A stretch of DNA of 64,000 nt. Origin: Marinomonas ushuaiensis DSM 15871. Lineage in GTDB: Bacteria; Pseudomonadota; Gammaproteobacteria; Pseudomonadales; Marinomonadaceae. The position numbers were made by a program, and so were the translations under genes. Each line of letters opens with the position of its first letter. Position 1 is the first letter of the stretch. Below, one piece after another: positions 36,359 to 44,858 of the stretch. The notes below the pieces were generated by a model, which saw only the letters and a program-made list of their open reading frames with translations, had not been told where the DNA came from and made no database searches. The stretch spans positions 206,358 through 270,357 of the forward strand of contig NZ_JAMB01000002.1 of assembly GCF_000521805.1 (NCBI RefSeq), given 5' to 3'.

Positions 36359-36394
36359 AAAAAACGGAGTCAGTATTAACTGACTCCGTTTTTT
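36359..36394 (+). terminator. Intrinsic terminator of the DUF3010 gene
   Basis: ACGGAGTCAG (36364-36373) pairs with CTGACTCCGT (36380-36389), then a T-tract. The A-tract on the left makes it usable for the convergent minus-strand unit as well. Confidence 0.88.
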
Positions 36395-36440
36395 ATTGTG
36401 TTTTATCTGAGCGCATAAACATTAGACAACACAGTTCAGC

Positions 36441-37472
36441 TTATTTTCCTTGCTCATCAAGGAAACGAATGACTCGCTCCTCTATAAAATACGTTGGCTT
36501 TAAAGGAGTACCACCAACAAAACCCACATGCCCGCCATATTGCTGAATACTAAATTCTACACATGATGGCATACCATCATTTTTTGCGTTTTGCTGTATT
36601 CCCTCGATAGAACCAAGCACCCTATTTGGTAATACCACTGGCGTCATAAAAGGATCGTCCAGTGCGTGAATAATAAGTGTTTTGGTTCTAATAGTCGGAA
36701 GGAATTGCTGGGCACTATTTTGTTCGTAATAGTCTTCCGCGTCTTTAAAGCCATTGATTTTCGACGTATAAACATCATCAAACTCACGAACGGTTTTAAT
36801 GTTTTTCACTTGAGATAAAGACTTCCCCAAAAGTGATTCCATATCATGTTGTTGATATTTCTCTAGCAGCTTTTGTTTTAAAGGCTTCAATAAATATTGC
36901 TGATAAACACGCGCTGTGCCTTTGGTGATTGTCTCTGCGCTATTCGATAACAACATCGGTGCGCTGATGGCTACAGCGCCTTTTAACAAACTCTTTTCGC
37001 CAGACTCCCCTAACAGTTTCAACAACATGTTCCCGCCGAGAGAGTACCCAACCGCATACAGAGATGATTCAGGAAACGATTCTTCAAGATGAGCAAACCA
37101 CGCATTTGCATCGGCCGTGTCACCACTGTGATAAGAGCGTGGCAAACGATTATTTTTACCGGAACAACCGCGAAAATGCATCAGCACACAAGCATAACCG
37201 TTCGCCTGCAATGCCTGCATCATTCCTTGAATATAAGGCGATTCATAAGAGCCTTCTAAGCCATGAAATAAGACAACAATCGGCGTTTTGTCTCCTTGTT
37301 TAGGTTTATCTAACCAGAAACACTCAACAAAATCCCCATCGCTGAGTTCAAACATTTCACGCTCGATGTCCAGAGAAATAGGCTTTCTAAAAAACGTCGC
37401 ATACATGGTTTGAACATGTTTATTTCGTAATAAAAAATGAGGTTTAAATGTATCCAACCTTATCCCATCCAT
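36441..37472 (-). CDS. YheT family alpha/beta hydrolase
   Basis: A 343-residue serine hydrolase. The nucleophile elbow GYSLGGNMLLK lies near residue 145, the acid in HALDDPFM, and the His in QYGGHVGF. HFRGCSGKNNRLPRSYHSGD is the YheT mark. The natural substrate is an unknown ester or lipid. It starts directly after the upstream ABC exporter stop (no spacer), so the two share a transcript. Confidence 0.9.
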   Translation of the reverse strand: MDGIRLDTFKPHFLLRNKHVQTMYATFFRKPISLDIEREMFELSDGDFVECFWLDKPKQGDKTPIVVLFHGLEGSYESPYIQGMMQALQANGYACVLMHFRGCSGKNNRLPRSYHSGDTADANAWFAHLEESFPESSLYAVGYSLGGNMLLKLLGESGEKSLLKGAVAISAPMLLSNSAETITKGTARVYQQYLLKPLKQKLLEKYQQHDMESLLGKSLSQVKNIKTVREFDDVYTSKINGFKDAEDYYEQNSAQQFLPTIRTKTLIIHALDDPFMTPVVLPNRVLGSIEGIQQNAKNDGMPSCVEFSIQQYGGHVGFVGGTPLKPTYFIEERVIRFLDEQGK

Positions 37473-39263
37473 TTACTTCGCCTGCTCAAACTGTAACTCA
37501 CACAAGCGCTGATAAAGTGGTGAACTAATCAACAAAGACTGATGCGTACCCGTATCAACTATTTGCCCTTTGTCCATCACGACAATCTTATCGGCATGAA
37601 TCACAGTGGCAAGTCGATGGGCAATAATAATCGTCGTACGATTCACCATTAATTTATTGAGCGCTTCTTGCACATAGGCTTCACTCTGCGCATCCAGTGC
37701 ACTGGTAGCTTCATCTAATAACAAAACATCTGGATCTTTCAAAATAGCGCGGGCAATCGCGATGCGTTGTTTTTGGCCGCCTGATAATCGCACGCCTTGT
37801 TCGCCTAAAAAGCTCTCGTAGCCTTCTGGTAATTGTTCAATAAACTCATGGGCATTGGCGCGTTTCGCTGCATCGATAATTTCGTCTTTTGACGCCTGAG
37901 GTTTACCGTAACCAATGTTGCGCATCACATTCGTGCTAAACAACACAGGTTGCTGTGGCACCATGCCCATCACGTCACGCAGTTCAGAGAGTGACAATTG
38001 CTCAAGAGATATGTCATTGAGCGTGATATTGCCTTTCTGTGGATCATAAAAACGCTGCAACATTTCAAACATAGTTGTTTTACCAGCCCCCGAAGGCCCA
38101 ACTAAGGCAACCGTTTGTCCATGCTCAATAGTGACGTTTATATTTCTGAGAGCCGCCACATCAGGGCGAGAAGGATAATAGAAATCAAGGTTATGAAAAC
38201 CAATCGCTACCCCGTTTTTACGATCATCATTCTTATGCGGAAGAGGTAACGGATTGATAGGCGAGGTAATCGCGCTTTCAATGTCTAACAACTCCAACAA
38301 ACGCGTGGCAGAACCCGCTGCGCGCTGTAATTCGCCATACACTTCGGCTACCGTTGCCATCGACATGGCAACCATGATGGCGTAAAAAATAAAGGCACCG
38401 AGTTCACCACCCGTCATTTTCCCAGCAATCACGTCCGTACCGCCAACCCATAACATCACACTGATCGCAGCAAAGGTTAATAAAATCACTGCCGCAAACA
38501 AAAACGAGCGTTGTTTAATACGCTTCTTCGCCACATCGAAGGCTTTTTCTACTTCTTGACCAAAGGCGGCTTGTTCAAGAGTTTCATGGTTATAGCTCTG
38601 TACAACTTTGATATTTTGAATAATCTCGCCGGCGTAAGTACCAATATCAGCAATCGCATCTTGGCTACTGGACGCCAAACGCCTGACGCGGCGTCCGAAA
38701 ATCACCATAGGAATTAACACAAGCGGAACGCAAATCACCACAATCATAGAGAGCTTTAGATTGGTGATAAACAACATAGCCAGACCGCCCAGCAACATAA
38801 AAAATGAACGTAGCGCCATAGAAAAAGACGAGCCAATAATGGACTGCAACAAGGCGGTATCTGTGGTCAATCGAGACATCAACTCACCACTGCGATTCTC
38901 TTCAAAATAACTCGGATGCAAACGAACAATCTGGTTAAACACCGCGGTTCGAATATCCGCACTCACCCGCTCGCCAAGCCAAGACATAAGATAGAAGCGA
39001 AAAAAAGTCCCGAATGCCAACAAAGAGATCATCGCAATCAATATTAAAATGGTGCTCGTCAGCTGATCGACAGAACCAGAAATAAAGCCGCTATCAATCA
39101 CCATCTTCACCCCCTGCCCCAGCGATAAACTCACCCCAGCAGTGAACATGAGGAAAAACAACGCCAACGCCACCGTTCCTCGATAGGGTTTAATAAAGGT
39201 AAAAATAGGGAATAAACTTTGGTATGCGCTTGTCGGTGTTTTGGATTCTGAGGAATGTGGCAA
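37473..39263 (-). CDS. ABC exporter, fused membrane/ATPase (MsbA/ABCB-like)
   Basis: A 596-residue half transporter. Six membrane segments fill residues 20-315; the ATPase follows with Walker A GPSGAGKTTM, signature LSGGQKQRIAIARA, Walker B VLLLDEATSALD and the switch His IIAHRLATV. The homodimer would export a lipid or hydrophobic compound. It is not the canonical msbA locus (no lpxK beside it). The downstream YheT hydrolase may process the same kind of molecule (inference). Confidence 0.9.
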   Translation of the reverse strand: MPHSSESKTPTSAYQSLFPIFTFIKPYRGTVALALFFLMFTAGVSLSLGQGVKMVIDSGFISGSVDQLTSTILILIAMISLLAFGTFFRFYLMSWLGERVSADIRTAVFNQIVRLHPSYFEENRSGELMSRLTTDTALLQSIIGSSFSMALRSFFMLLGGLAMLFITNLKLSMIVVICVPLVLIPMVIFGRRVRRLASSSQDAIADIGTYAGEIIQNIKVVQSYNHETLEQAAFGQEVEKAFDVAKKRIKQRSFLFAAVILLTFAAISVMLWVGGTDVIAGKMTGGELGAFIFYAIMVAMSMATVAEVYGELQRAAGSATRLLELLDIESAITSPINPLPLPHKNDDRKNGVAIGFHNLDFYYPSRPDVAALRNINVTIEHGQTVALVGPSGAGKTTMFEMLQRFYDPQKGNITLNDISLEQLSLSELRDVMGMVPQQPVLFSTNVMRNIGYGKPQASKDEIIDAAKRANAHEFIEQLPEGYESFLGEQGVRLSGGQKQRIAIARAILKDPDVLLLDEATSALDAQSEAYVQEALNKLMVNRTTIIIAHRLATVIHADKIVVMDKGQIVDTGTHQSLLISSPLYQRLCELQFEQAK

Positions 39264-39363
39264 AGAAAAGGCCTTTTACGTGGAATAGATTGAAGTAGGC
39301 TACATTGTATCAAGAAAGAAAAGAAGAAATAGCAAGTGTAGACCTCTCATGCAAAGATCTCTT

Positions 39364-39612
39364 TTAGTACCCCATTATTTTTAGACTTATGTACGGCATA
39401 ATAATGAAGATAGAGATCAGCGTTTTATAATTCGCTAAATAATTAAAATAAATAATTGATAACTCACTTTTTTGAATACCAAACATCTTACTATGTGTCG
39501 AAGTGATCAACGACCTCATAGAAACCAGTGCGATGCTCGCGAAAAGCAACACGCCAATGTTCAAAAGTGACGCCCATCCTAGTAACTCTGTTAATTGTGA
39601 AAGTGTTATCAT
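39364..39612 (-). CDS. DUF6868-like small membrane protein
   Basis: An 82-residue protein with two hydrophobic segments (about 10-32 and 57-80). The pattern LTELLGWASLLNIGVLLFAS, then HSKMFGIQKSE and YLANYKTLI, fits the DUF6868 family of uncharacterised two-helix membrane proteins. AAGGAG lies 7 nt before the ATG, which supports a real gene. No partner is evident. Confidence 0.75.
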   Translation of the reverse strand: MITLSQLTELLGWASLLNIGVLLFASIALVSMRSLITSTHSKMFGIQKSELSIIYFNYLANYKTLISIFIIMPYISLKIMGY

Positions 39613-39799
39613 CGTTGGGCTCCTTATTGTTGATTGAAATACACTTTAGCCCATCACCGTAACAGCCCATAATGTTTCTCGTGCTAATCACTTAAGTCAT
39701 GACTTATGACTGGGTTTTAAGAAAGTGAGCTTGGTAATCCAAAATCAAATCTATGGCACTTCAGACTGAAATCCTGGTATTTAATAACGCCCTCAGCCA

Positions 39800-40309
39800 T
39801 TAAAAAATCAGTTTGAAAGGTAAATCCCCGAAACCCCATATAAATGTACCTGTCATTAATAAAATACCTTCGTGCTTCATGGTTTTCTTTTCTAATCCAT
39901 TTTTGATTTCGTCTTCTAATTCTTCCGCATTTTTTTTCCAAATTTTAACTTTCTTTTCTTCAAGGTGTTTATGTTCATGCTTAATATCTGCGTATAAATT
40001 CGGAGCCTGACGCTTGAGCGTTATGTGATCATATTGATGTTCATAAAACTCTAAAATAGTGTACAAGATACCCATAACGACAATCATAGAACCGCATCTT
40101 GCCAACCAATCCGTGTCATTCAGGAACTCAATGTAAGACAGAAACGTTCCTAAAAGCACCAAAATAACAGCTGAACCGTAAGTGATAAAAATATTCATGC
40201 AGTAATAGGATCCTCTGTGTAACGTCGCTAGAACAGGAAAGTTTATGATTGATTTATTGCATTCTAGAGTAGCGCCAAACCACAAAACGAGCAACGGGAA
40301 AGCGCTCAC
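39800..40309 (-). CDS. Hypothetical membrane protein with coiled-coil region
   Basis: The longest form starts at GTG 40309 (169 residues); an ATG at 40198 (132 residues, AGAGGA about 11 nt upstream) is the likelier start, since the protein then begins MNIFITYGSAVILVLL, a membrane segment. A second segment is near residues 90-107 of the long form. The middle is charged (HEHKHLEEKKVKIWKKNAEELEDE), probably coiled coil, and a third hydrophobic stretch ends the protein. No family is recognised. Confidence 0.55.
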   Translation of the reverse strand: MSAFPLLVLWFGATLECNKSIINFPVLATLHRGSYYCMNIFITYGSAVILVLLGTFLSYIEFLNDTDWLARCGSMIVVMGILYTILEFYEHQYDHITLKRQAPNLYADIKHEHKHLEEKKVKIWKKNAEELEDEIKNGLEKKTMKHEGILLMTGTFIWGFGDLPFKLIF

Positions 40310-40314
40310 GGTTA

Positions 40315-40491
40315 TTACCTGAATTTAAGCCTACTAAAAACCTTCCTGAGGATATTGCCTAAAGACACAGCGTTAATACGGTTGAGCAACCTTTGAGCGT
40401 CAACAGGATAGGTTGAGAATTTCGTTTGTATTTCAGATTTCATCGGATCTCCAGTGTAAAGTGATCTTGAAACAGTAAACCAACGTATCAT
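40315..40491 (-). CDS. Hypothetical small protein (58 aa)
   Basis: A short frame between the membrane protein and the divergent flavin reductase. From ATG 40491 it gives 58 residues; a longer frame runs to 40578 but would overlap the flavin reductase start. It ends in a basic helix (NILRKVFSRLKFR). No ribosome site is visible and no family is recognised, so it may be spurious. Confidence 0.3.
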   Translation of the reverse strand: MIRWFTVSRSLYTGDPMKSEIQTKFSTYPVDAQRLLNRINAVSLGNILRKVFSRLKFR

Positions 40492-40529
40492 AAATAGAAG
40501 ATTACCAATCAACAGCAGAGAGACACCAC

Positions 40530-41189
40530 ATGCCCACTCAACACTTTGACCTTCAAAGCCTAAACGAAATGACATCACGTTATCGTGCGCAACTCATTAA
40601 CAGCTTATCCGGTTTTAAAAGTGCGAATTTAATAGGCACTTGCAACGCTCAAGGACAAACAAATCTAGCCATCTTTAGTTCGATATTTCATTTAGGCGCG
40701 TCACCCGCATTAGTTGGTTTCATTATGAGACCTGACTCAGTTTCTCGCCATACGTTGGAAAATATAAAACTCACAGGCCAATACACGATCAACCAAGTCA
40801 GTGAGGATTTTTGGCGCAAGGCACACCAAACGTCAGCCCGTTATGACGGAGATGAAAGTGAGTTTGAACACGTTGGGTTAACGCCAGAGTTTATTGATGA
40901 TGTCACCGCACCATTTGTTAAAGAAAGCCGTATAAAATACGCATTAACCGTAAAAGAAATCACGCCAATTAAACTCAATAATACCTTATTAGTTATTGGT
41001 GAAATCACCCATATCATTTGTGAATCGTCTGCTATTAAAAGTGACGGCTACATTGATATTGAATCAGCCAATACAGTCGCAATATCTGGCTTAGACAGTT
41101 ACCACTCAACCACCAGACTTTCACGTATTAGCTACGCCAAGCCTCATAAAGAAGCGCTCGATATTCCATTACATGGCCCAATTGAGTAA
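40530..41189 (+). CDS. Flavin reductase family (FMN-binding split barrel) protein
   Basis: A 219-residue protein with the flavin reductase-like split barrel. KSANLIGTCNAQGQTNLAIFSSIFH is the FMN-phosphate region, and FIMRPDSVSRHTLENI continues the fold. This branch is longer than typical HpaC-type reductases, and its partner oxygenase is not evident. It begins in the 50-nt overlap with the longer form of the minus-strand small ORF. Confidence 0.82.
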   Translation: MPTQHFDLQSLNEMTSRYRAQLINSLSGFKSANLIGTCNAQGQTNLAIFSSIFHLGASPALVGFIMRPDSVSRHTLENIKLTGQYTINQVSEDFWRKAHQTSARYDGDESEFEHVGLTPEFIDDVTAPFVKESRIKYALTVKEITPIKLNNTLLVIGEITHIICESSAIKSDGYIDIESANTVAISGLDSYHSTTRLSRISYAKPHKEALDIPLHGPIE

Positions 41190-41514
41190 GTTGTAAATGA
41201 AGTATGGGCAAAAGCTTAAAGATCGCGAAATATACATTACGGAATTACTGGGTTTTAAAGGTCCTATTAACGCCAAAGCCATCTTTCGTCTCCTCCCCCT
41301 TGCAGAGAGACCAAATCCATTACATGAGATAAAGCAAAGCCGATGAACAAGATAGAACGACTATCTAAAAAATTAATATTGAGTGAATGGGTTTGGTGAT
41401 CGTTGAGTTAGGTCGTTGGTGATGAGATTTTGATGCCCTGAAGGGCGACCTACAAGGACTCATTGAAGTGTCTTTTTTGATGCGTTACAAATATAACGCA
41501 CCAAAAAAGCGCAA
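41190..41514. other. 325-bp intergenic stretch
   Basis: Between the flavin reductase and the convergent EamA gene. It contains a 49-codon frame (ATG near 41197, ending at a TGA near 41346) with no ribosome site or family match, and the EamA terminator. No RNA gene or repeat was recognised. Confidence 0.6.
41473..41508 (-). terminator. Intrinsic terminator of the EamA transporter gene
   Basis: TGCGTT (41481-41486) pairs with AACGCA (41495-41500) and the flanking T6 and A6 runs extend the stem; on the minus strand it ends in a T-tract. It lies beside the EamA stop codon. Confidence 0.75.
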
Positions 41515-42402
41515 TTAGTGAACTTTCTTTTTACCTAAGATGACGAGTAATACGCCACCTAATACGCCGCAAGTGGCGATTATTAAATGTAAAGTTATGG
41601 CTTCACTGGCAAATATGACACCGCCGATGGTGGCGATTATTGGGACAAGTAATTGTAGAACTGCCGCCATGGAAGCACTAATAGAAGGCAGTACCGCGTA
41701 CCAAAGTGCGTAGCCAATTCCTGACATTAAGGCACCGGAAACAACGGCGAAAAGAATTCCATCAAAAGTGCCTCCACTGATTTGGTATTCACCATTTAAT
41801 CCAATGATGATTAAGGTCACTAATAGGATGGGCAAAGTACGTATAAAATTGGAGGTGGTGGCGAACAAGGGCTTCGAGGAAATTTTCCCGCGCCATGTGT
41901 ACAAACCCCATGCGATACCTGCAAATGTCATCAGGATAAAACCGATCAATGACGGTGATGACAACGTTGGAAACACAAGGTAAACAAAGCTGGCGAAGGC
42001 AAGGGTTAAGCCGAGCCATTCTAAGGCGCGCAGTTTTTGTCCTGTTGAAACCGCCATAAGTATGAGTGTCAGTTGCACCGCGCCAAATAAGATCAAGGCG
42101 CCAATGCCAGTTTCTAAGGTAACGTAGGCGTACGAAAAACCAATGGCATAAATAAACAGCGAAATAGCTGATAACCAGCTACCTTCTGACCAGACTGTTT
42201 TTAATGAGGTGTCTTGTTGTTTCAGAGATTTTAAAAGACATAATAAAATCAAGGTTGCCGCACCGCTAGCTAAACGCCATAGGGTAAAGTTTGCAGGGTC
42301 GATCAGTCCGCCATCCAATGCAACACGACATAAAACAGAATTAGCAGCAAAGGCCAATAAAGAAACAGCGATTAAGACACACAAACGTAGCGAACTTGTC
42401 AT
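41515..42402 (-). CDS. EamA/DMT family transporter
   Basis: A 295-residue inner-membrane protein with ten hydrophobic segments in two EamA repeats. The first repeat starts LLAFAANSVLCRVALDGG, with TLWRLASGAAT; the second holds ALMSGIGYALWY. Family members export amino acids or metabolites; the cargo is unknown. The ATG at 42402 gives the usual 295-300 residues; the frame is open to 42489 but the extra 29 residues have no membrane or family character. It is divergent from the glucosylglycerate cluster. Confidence 0.88.
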   Translation of the reverse strand: MTSSLRLCVLIAVSLLAFAANSVLCRVALDGGLIDPANFTLWRLASGAATLILLCLLKSLKQQDTSLKTVWSEGSWLSAISLFIYAIGFSYAYVTLETGIGALILFGAVQLTLILMAVSTGQKLRALEWLGLTLAFASFVYLVFPTLSSPSLIGFILMTFAGIAWGLYTWRGKISSKPLFATTSNFIRTLPILLVTLIIIGLNGEYQISGGTFDGILFAVVSGALMSGIGYALWYAVLPSISASMAAVLQLLVPIIATIGGVIFASEAITLHLIIATCGVLGGVLLVILGKKKVH

Positions 42403-42544
42403 CAATTTGTTTAAAAGCTCAATTAACCTTGAGCTGTTACCTCGGTAATCCAAAAAAGCCAGTTTCGGGCACTGGCACCAGATTTGCAAGTCTATTACTA
42501 ACGCAGATTAATAACATTTTGATCTGCCTATATACGGAACCTAC

Positions 42545-43366
42545 ATGACAAGTCTTTTAGTGTTTTCAGATTTAGATGGTACGTTACTCGACCATCATAC
42601 TTATAGCTTTGACGCTGCGCGTTCGGCATTGCAGTCATTGAAAACGTTTTCTATTCCTTGTGTGATCAATACAAGTAAAACGTTTAAAGAGCTTATTATC
42701 CTTCGAGATGAGCTTGGCCACCAAGATCCTTTCATAGTGGAAAACGGTTCTGCTGTTTATATTCCAAAACATTTATCTCTTTTTATCGATGAGCCTTTAG
42801 AAGATTGTGGCGACTATTGGTTAAAAGCCTTCGGCCCTACTCGTAAAACACTCATTGAGCTAACCAACGACCAAACTGAGAAATATACCTTCAAACGTTT
42901 TAGTGACATGTCTTATCAAGACTTGATGTCTATCACAGGATTGGGTGAAGAAAATGCCAAGCTGGCTATGCAACGTGAGTTCACCGAGCCTATGCTATGG
43001 AATGATTCGAACCTTGCGTTAAATGCGCTTCGTCAACACCTCGATCAGTTTGATGTTCAAATTCAAAAAGGCGGTCGTTTTTCTCATTTAATGGGTAAAC
43101 ACTGCGATAAAGCCAACGCTATGCTGTGGCTAACAGATGTTTACGAAAGCCAAGCAGATGAAAAAATCACCACCATGGCACTAGGCGATGGCGAAAATGA
43201 CATAGGCATGTTGAGCAAAGCGGATATTCCCGTTGTGATTCGCTCTCCCGTTCATGCGCCACCAGAAGTACCAAATCGAAGCGACGCTTGGTTAACTGAT
43301 GCTTATGGTCCTGAAGGTTGGGCTCAGGCGATTAATTTAGTACTCAGTAAACAAGGGATTAGTTAA
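42545..43366 (+). CDS. gpgP: Glucosyl/mannosyl-3-phosphoglycerate phosphatase (HAD family)
   Basis: A 273-residue HAD phosphatase of the MpgP/YedP type. Motif I is FSDLDGTLLDH (residues 8-18) and motif IV GDGENDIGM near 219, with the C2B cap containing PFIVENGSAVYIP. It would remove phosphate from glucosyl-3-phosphoglycerate made by the next gene, giving glucosylglycerate, a compatible solute. The call as a glucosyl rather than mannosyl enzyme comes from its neighbour. 70 nt separate the two genes. Confidence 0.85.
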   Translation: MTSLLVFSDLDGTLLDHHTYSFDAARSALQSLKTFSIPCVINTSKTFKELIILRDELGHQDPFIVENGSAVYIPKHLSLFIDEPLEDCGDYWLKAFGPTRKTLIELTNDQTEKYTFKRFSDMSYQDLMSITGLGEENAKLAMQREFTEPMLWNDSNLALNALRQHLDQFDVQIQKGGRFSHLMGKHCDKANAMLWLTDVYESQADEKITTMALGDGENDIGMLSKADIPVVIRSPVHAPPEVPNRSDAWLTDAYGPEGWAQAINLVLSKQGIS

Positions 43367-43436
43367 CACGTACATTTAAATACTTAAGAAACACAAAATA
43401 TAAAAAATAATGACACCACAACATTAGGAGAATTTT

Positions 43437-44663
43437 ATGGGTGACTTTCATCAAAACGGTATCATCACCACACTTCATAATTTGGCGCATCGCCCGTTAG
43501 AAGAAATGGAAAAAGAGCTGTGCGAATTTGCTAAAACCCGCCCAATGTCTTTGATTCTCCCTTGTCTGTATTCTGAATTAGAAACAGACGCAATGCCGAA
43601 TATTCTGAAACATCTGCAAGAGGTTCCTTATCTATCTGAAATCATCATTGGTTTGGATAGAGCAACGGAAGATCAATACAAACACGCGCTAGAGTTCTTT
43701 AGTGTTTTGCCACAAAACTACAAGGTGCTGTGGAATGATGGCCCGCGTTTAAGAGCCATCGACAGTGTTTTGAAAGGCGAGCATTTGTCGCCATCTGATC
43801 CGGGTAAAGGTCGTAATGTTTGGTTTTGTATGGGTTACAACTTAGCCGCAGGCAAAGCAGAATCCATCGCAATGCATGACTGCGACATAGTGACCTATGA
43901 TCGTGAACTATTGGCACGTCTTATTTATCCAGTTGCTAATCCAAACTTTAACTACGAATTCTGTAAGGGTTTCTATGCCCGTGCTGCCAATGGCAAAATG
44001 AATGGACGCGTCAGCCGTTTACTAGTGACGCCGCTGTTGTATTCATTGAAAAAAGTCTTCGGTCAGTTAGATTATTTAGACTATCTGGACAGCTACCGTT
44101 ATCCATTAGCTGGTGAGTTTTCTTTCCGCCGCGATGTAATGACGGATTTGCGCATTCCCAGCGATTGGGGCTTAGAGATTGGCGTATTGAGTGAAATGTA
44201 CCGTAACTTTTCTACCAACCGTTTATGTCAGGTGGATATTGCGGACATTTACGATCACAAGCACCAAGATTTATCCGCTGACAATGATGATGGTGGTTTA
44301 TCTAAGATGTCGATTGATATCACTAAGGCAATCTTTAGAAAGCTGGCGACAAATGGCACCATCTTTAATCACGAAACCTTCCGTACAATTAAAGCGACCT
44401 ATTACCGCGTCGCGTTAGATTTCATAGAAACCTATCGTAACGATGCCGAAATCAATGGCCTTAAACTGGATGTTCACTCTGAAGAACAAGCGGTAGAGTT
44501 GTTTGCTAGTAACATCATGAAAGCGGGTGAACAGTATTTAGATAACCCAATGGAAACACCTTTCATCCCTAGCTGGAACCGCGTACAAAGCGCATTTCCA
44601 GGTGTAATGTCACAGCTGTCAGAGGCCGTCGAATTGGATATGGCAGAATTTGGGCCTAAATGA
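43437..44663 (+). CDS. gpgS: Glucosyl-3-phosphoglycerate synthase (GT81-like)
   Basis: A 408-residue cytoplasmic glycosyltransferase. The nucleotide-sugar part includes ILPCLYSEL, then IIIGLDRA and a DxD-type metal site in AMHDCDIVTYD near residues 145-154. Length and sequence fit the GpgS group, which joins glucose from an NDP donor to 3-phosphoglycerate. With the phosphatase upstream and the phosphorylase downstream it forms a glucosylglycerate gene set, expected to respond to salt stress or nitrogen limitation. AGGAG precedes the ATG. Confidence 0.85.
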   Translation: MGDFHQNGIITTLHNLAHRPLEEMEKELCEFAKTRPMSLILPCLYSELETDAMPNILKHLQEVPYLSEIIIGLDRATEDQYKHALEFFSVLPQNYKVLWNDGPRLRAIDSVLKGEHLSPSDPGKGRNVWFCMGYNLAAGKAESIAMHDCDIVTYDRELLARLIYPVANPNFNYEFCKGFYARAANGKMNGRVSRLLVTPLLYSLKKVFGQLDYLDYLDSYRYPLAGEFSFRRDVMTDLRIPSDWGLEIGVLSEMYRNFSTNRLCQVDIADIYDHKHQDLSADNDDGGLSKMSIDITKAIFRKLATNGTIFNHETFRTIKATYYRVALDFIETYRNDAEINGLKLDVHSEEQAVELFASNIMKAGEQYLDNPMETPFIPSWNRVQSAFPGVMSQLSEAVELDMAEFGPK

Positions 44664-44754
44664 AAAGTCGGGCCTAAATAAAAAGTCGGGCTTAAAAAAA
44701 TCAGGCCTAAATAAAATCTGGGGCTAAAAAATAGTAGCGCCTAAATAAACAGTT
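44652..44754 (+). repeat. Decayed tandem repeat over the gpgS 3' end
   Basis: About six head-to-tail units of 15-18 bp (GGGCCTAAATAAAAAGTC type) start inside the last codons of gpgS, with the natural stop (TGA at 44661) in the first unit. The first two units differ at one base; later ones diverge. Several units repeat CCTAAATAA, so an in-frame or out-of-frame stop recurs. This looks like a local tandem duplication of the gene's 3' end that later decayed. Confidence 0.75.
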
Positions 44755-44858
44755 CGGGGTGCAATAAACCGAGCTCTAAAAATCGATAAGCAACGACCTG
44801 TTAATTGAGCTAAATATGGATTCGTTGCTTTCACTCACTCATTAAATAAGAAAGGTAG

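Noticed and set aside
39717..39941. 74-codon minus-strand frame overlapping the membrane protein at 39800-40309
   Set aside because: It shares most of its length with the better frame, and has no ribosome site or recognisable sequence.
41197..41346. 49-codon frame after the flavin reductase
   Set aside because: No ribosome site, no family match, and the span is small enough to be open by chance.
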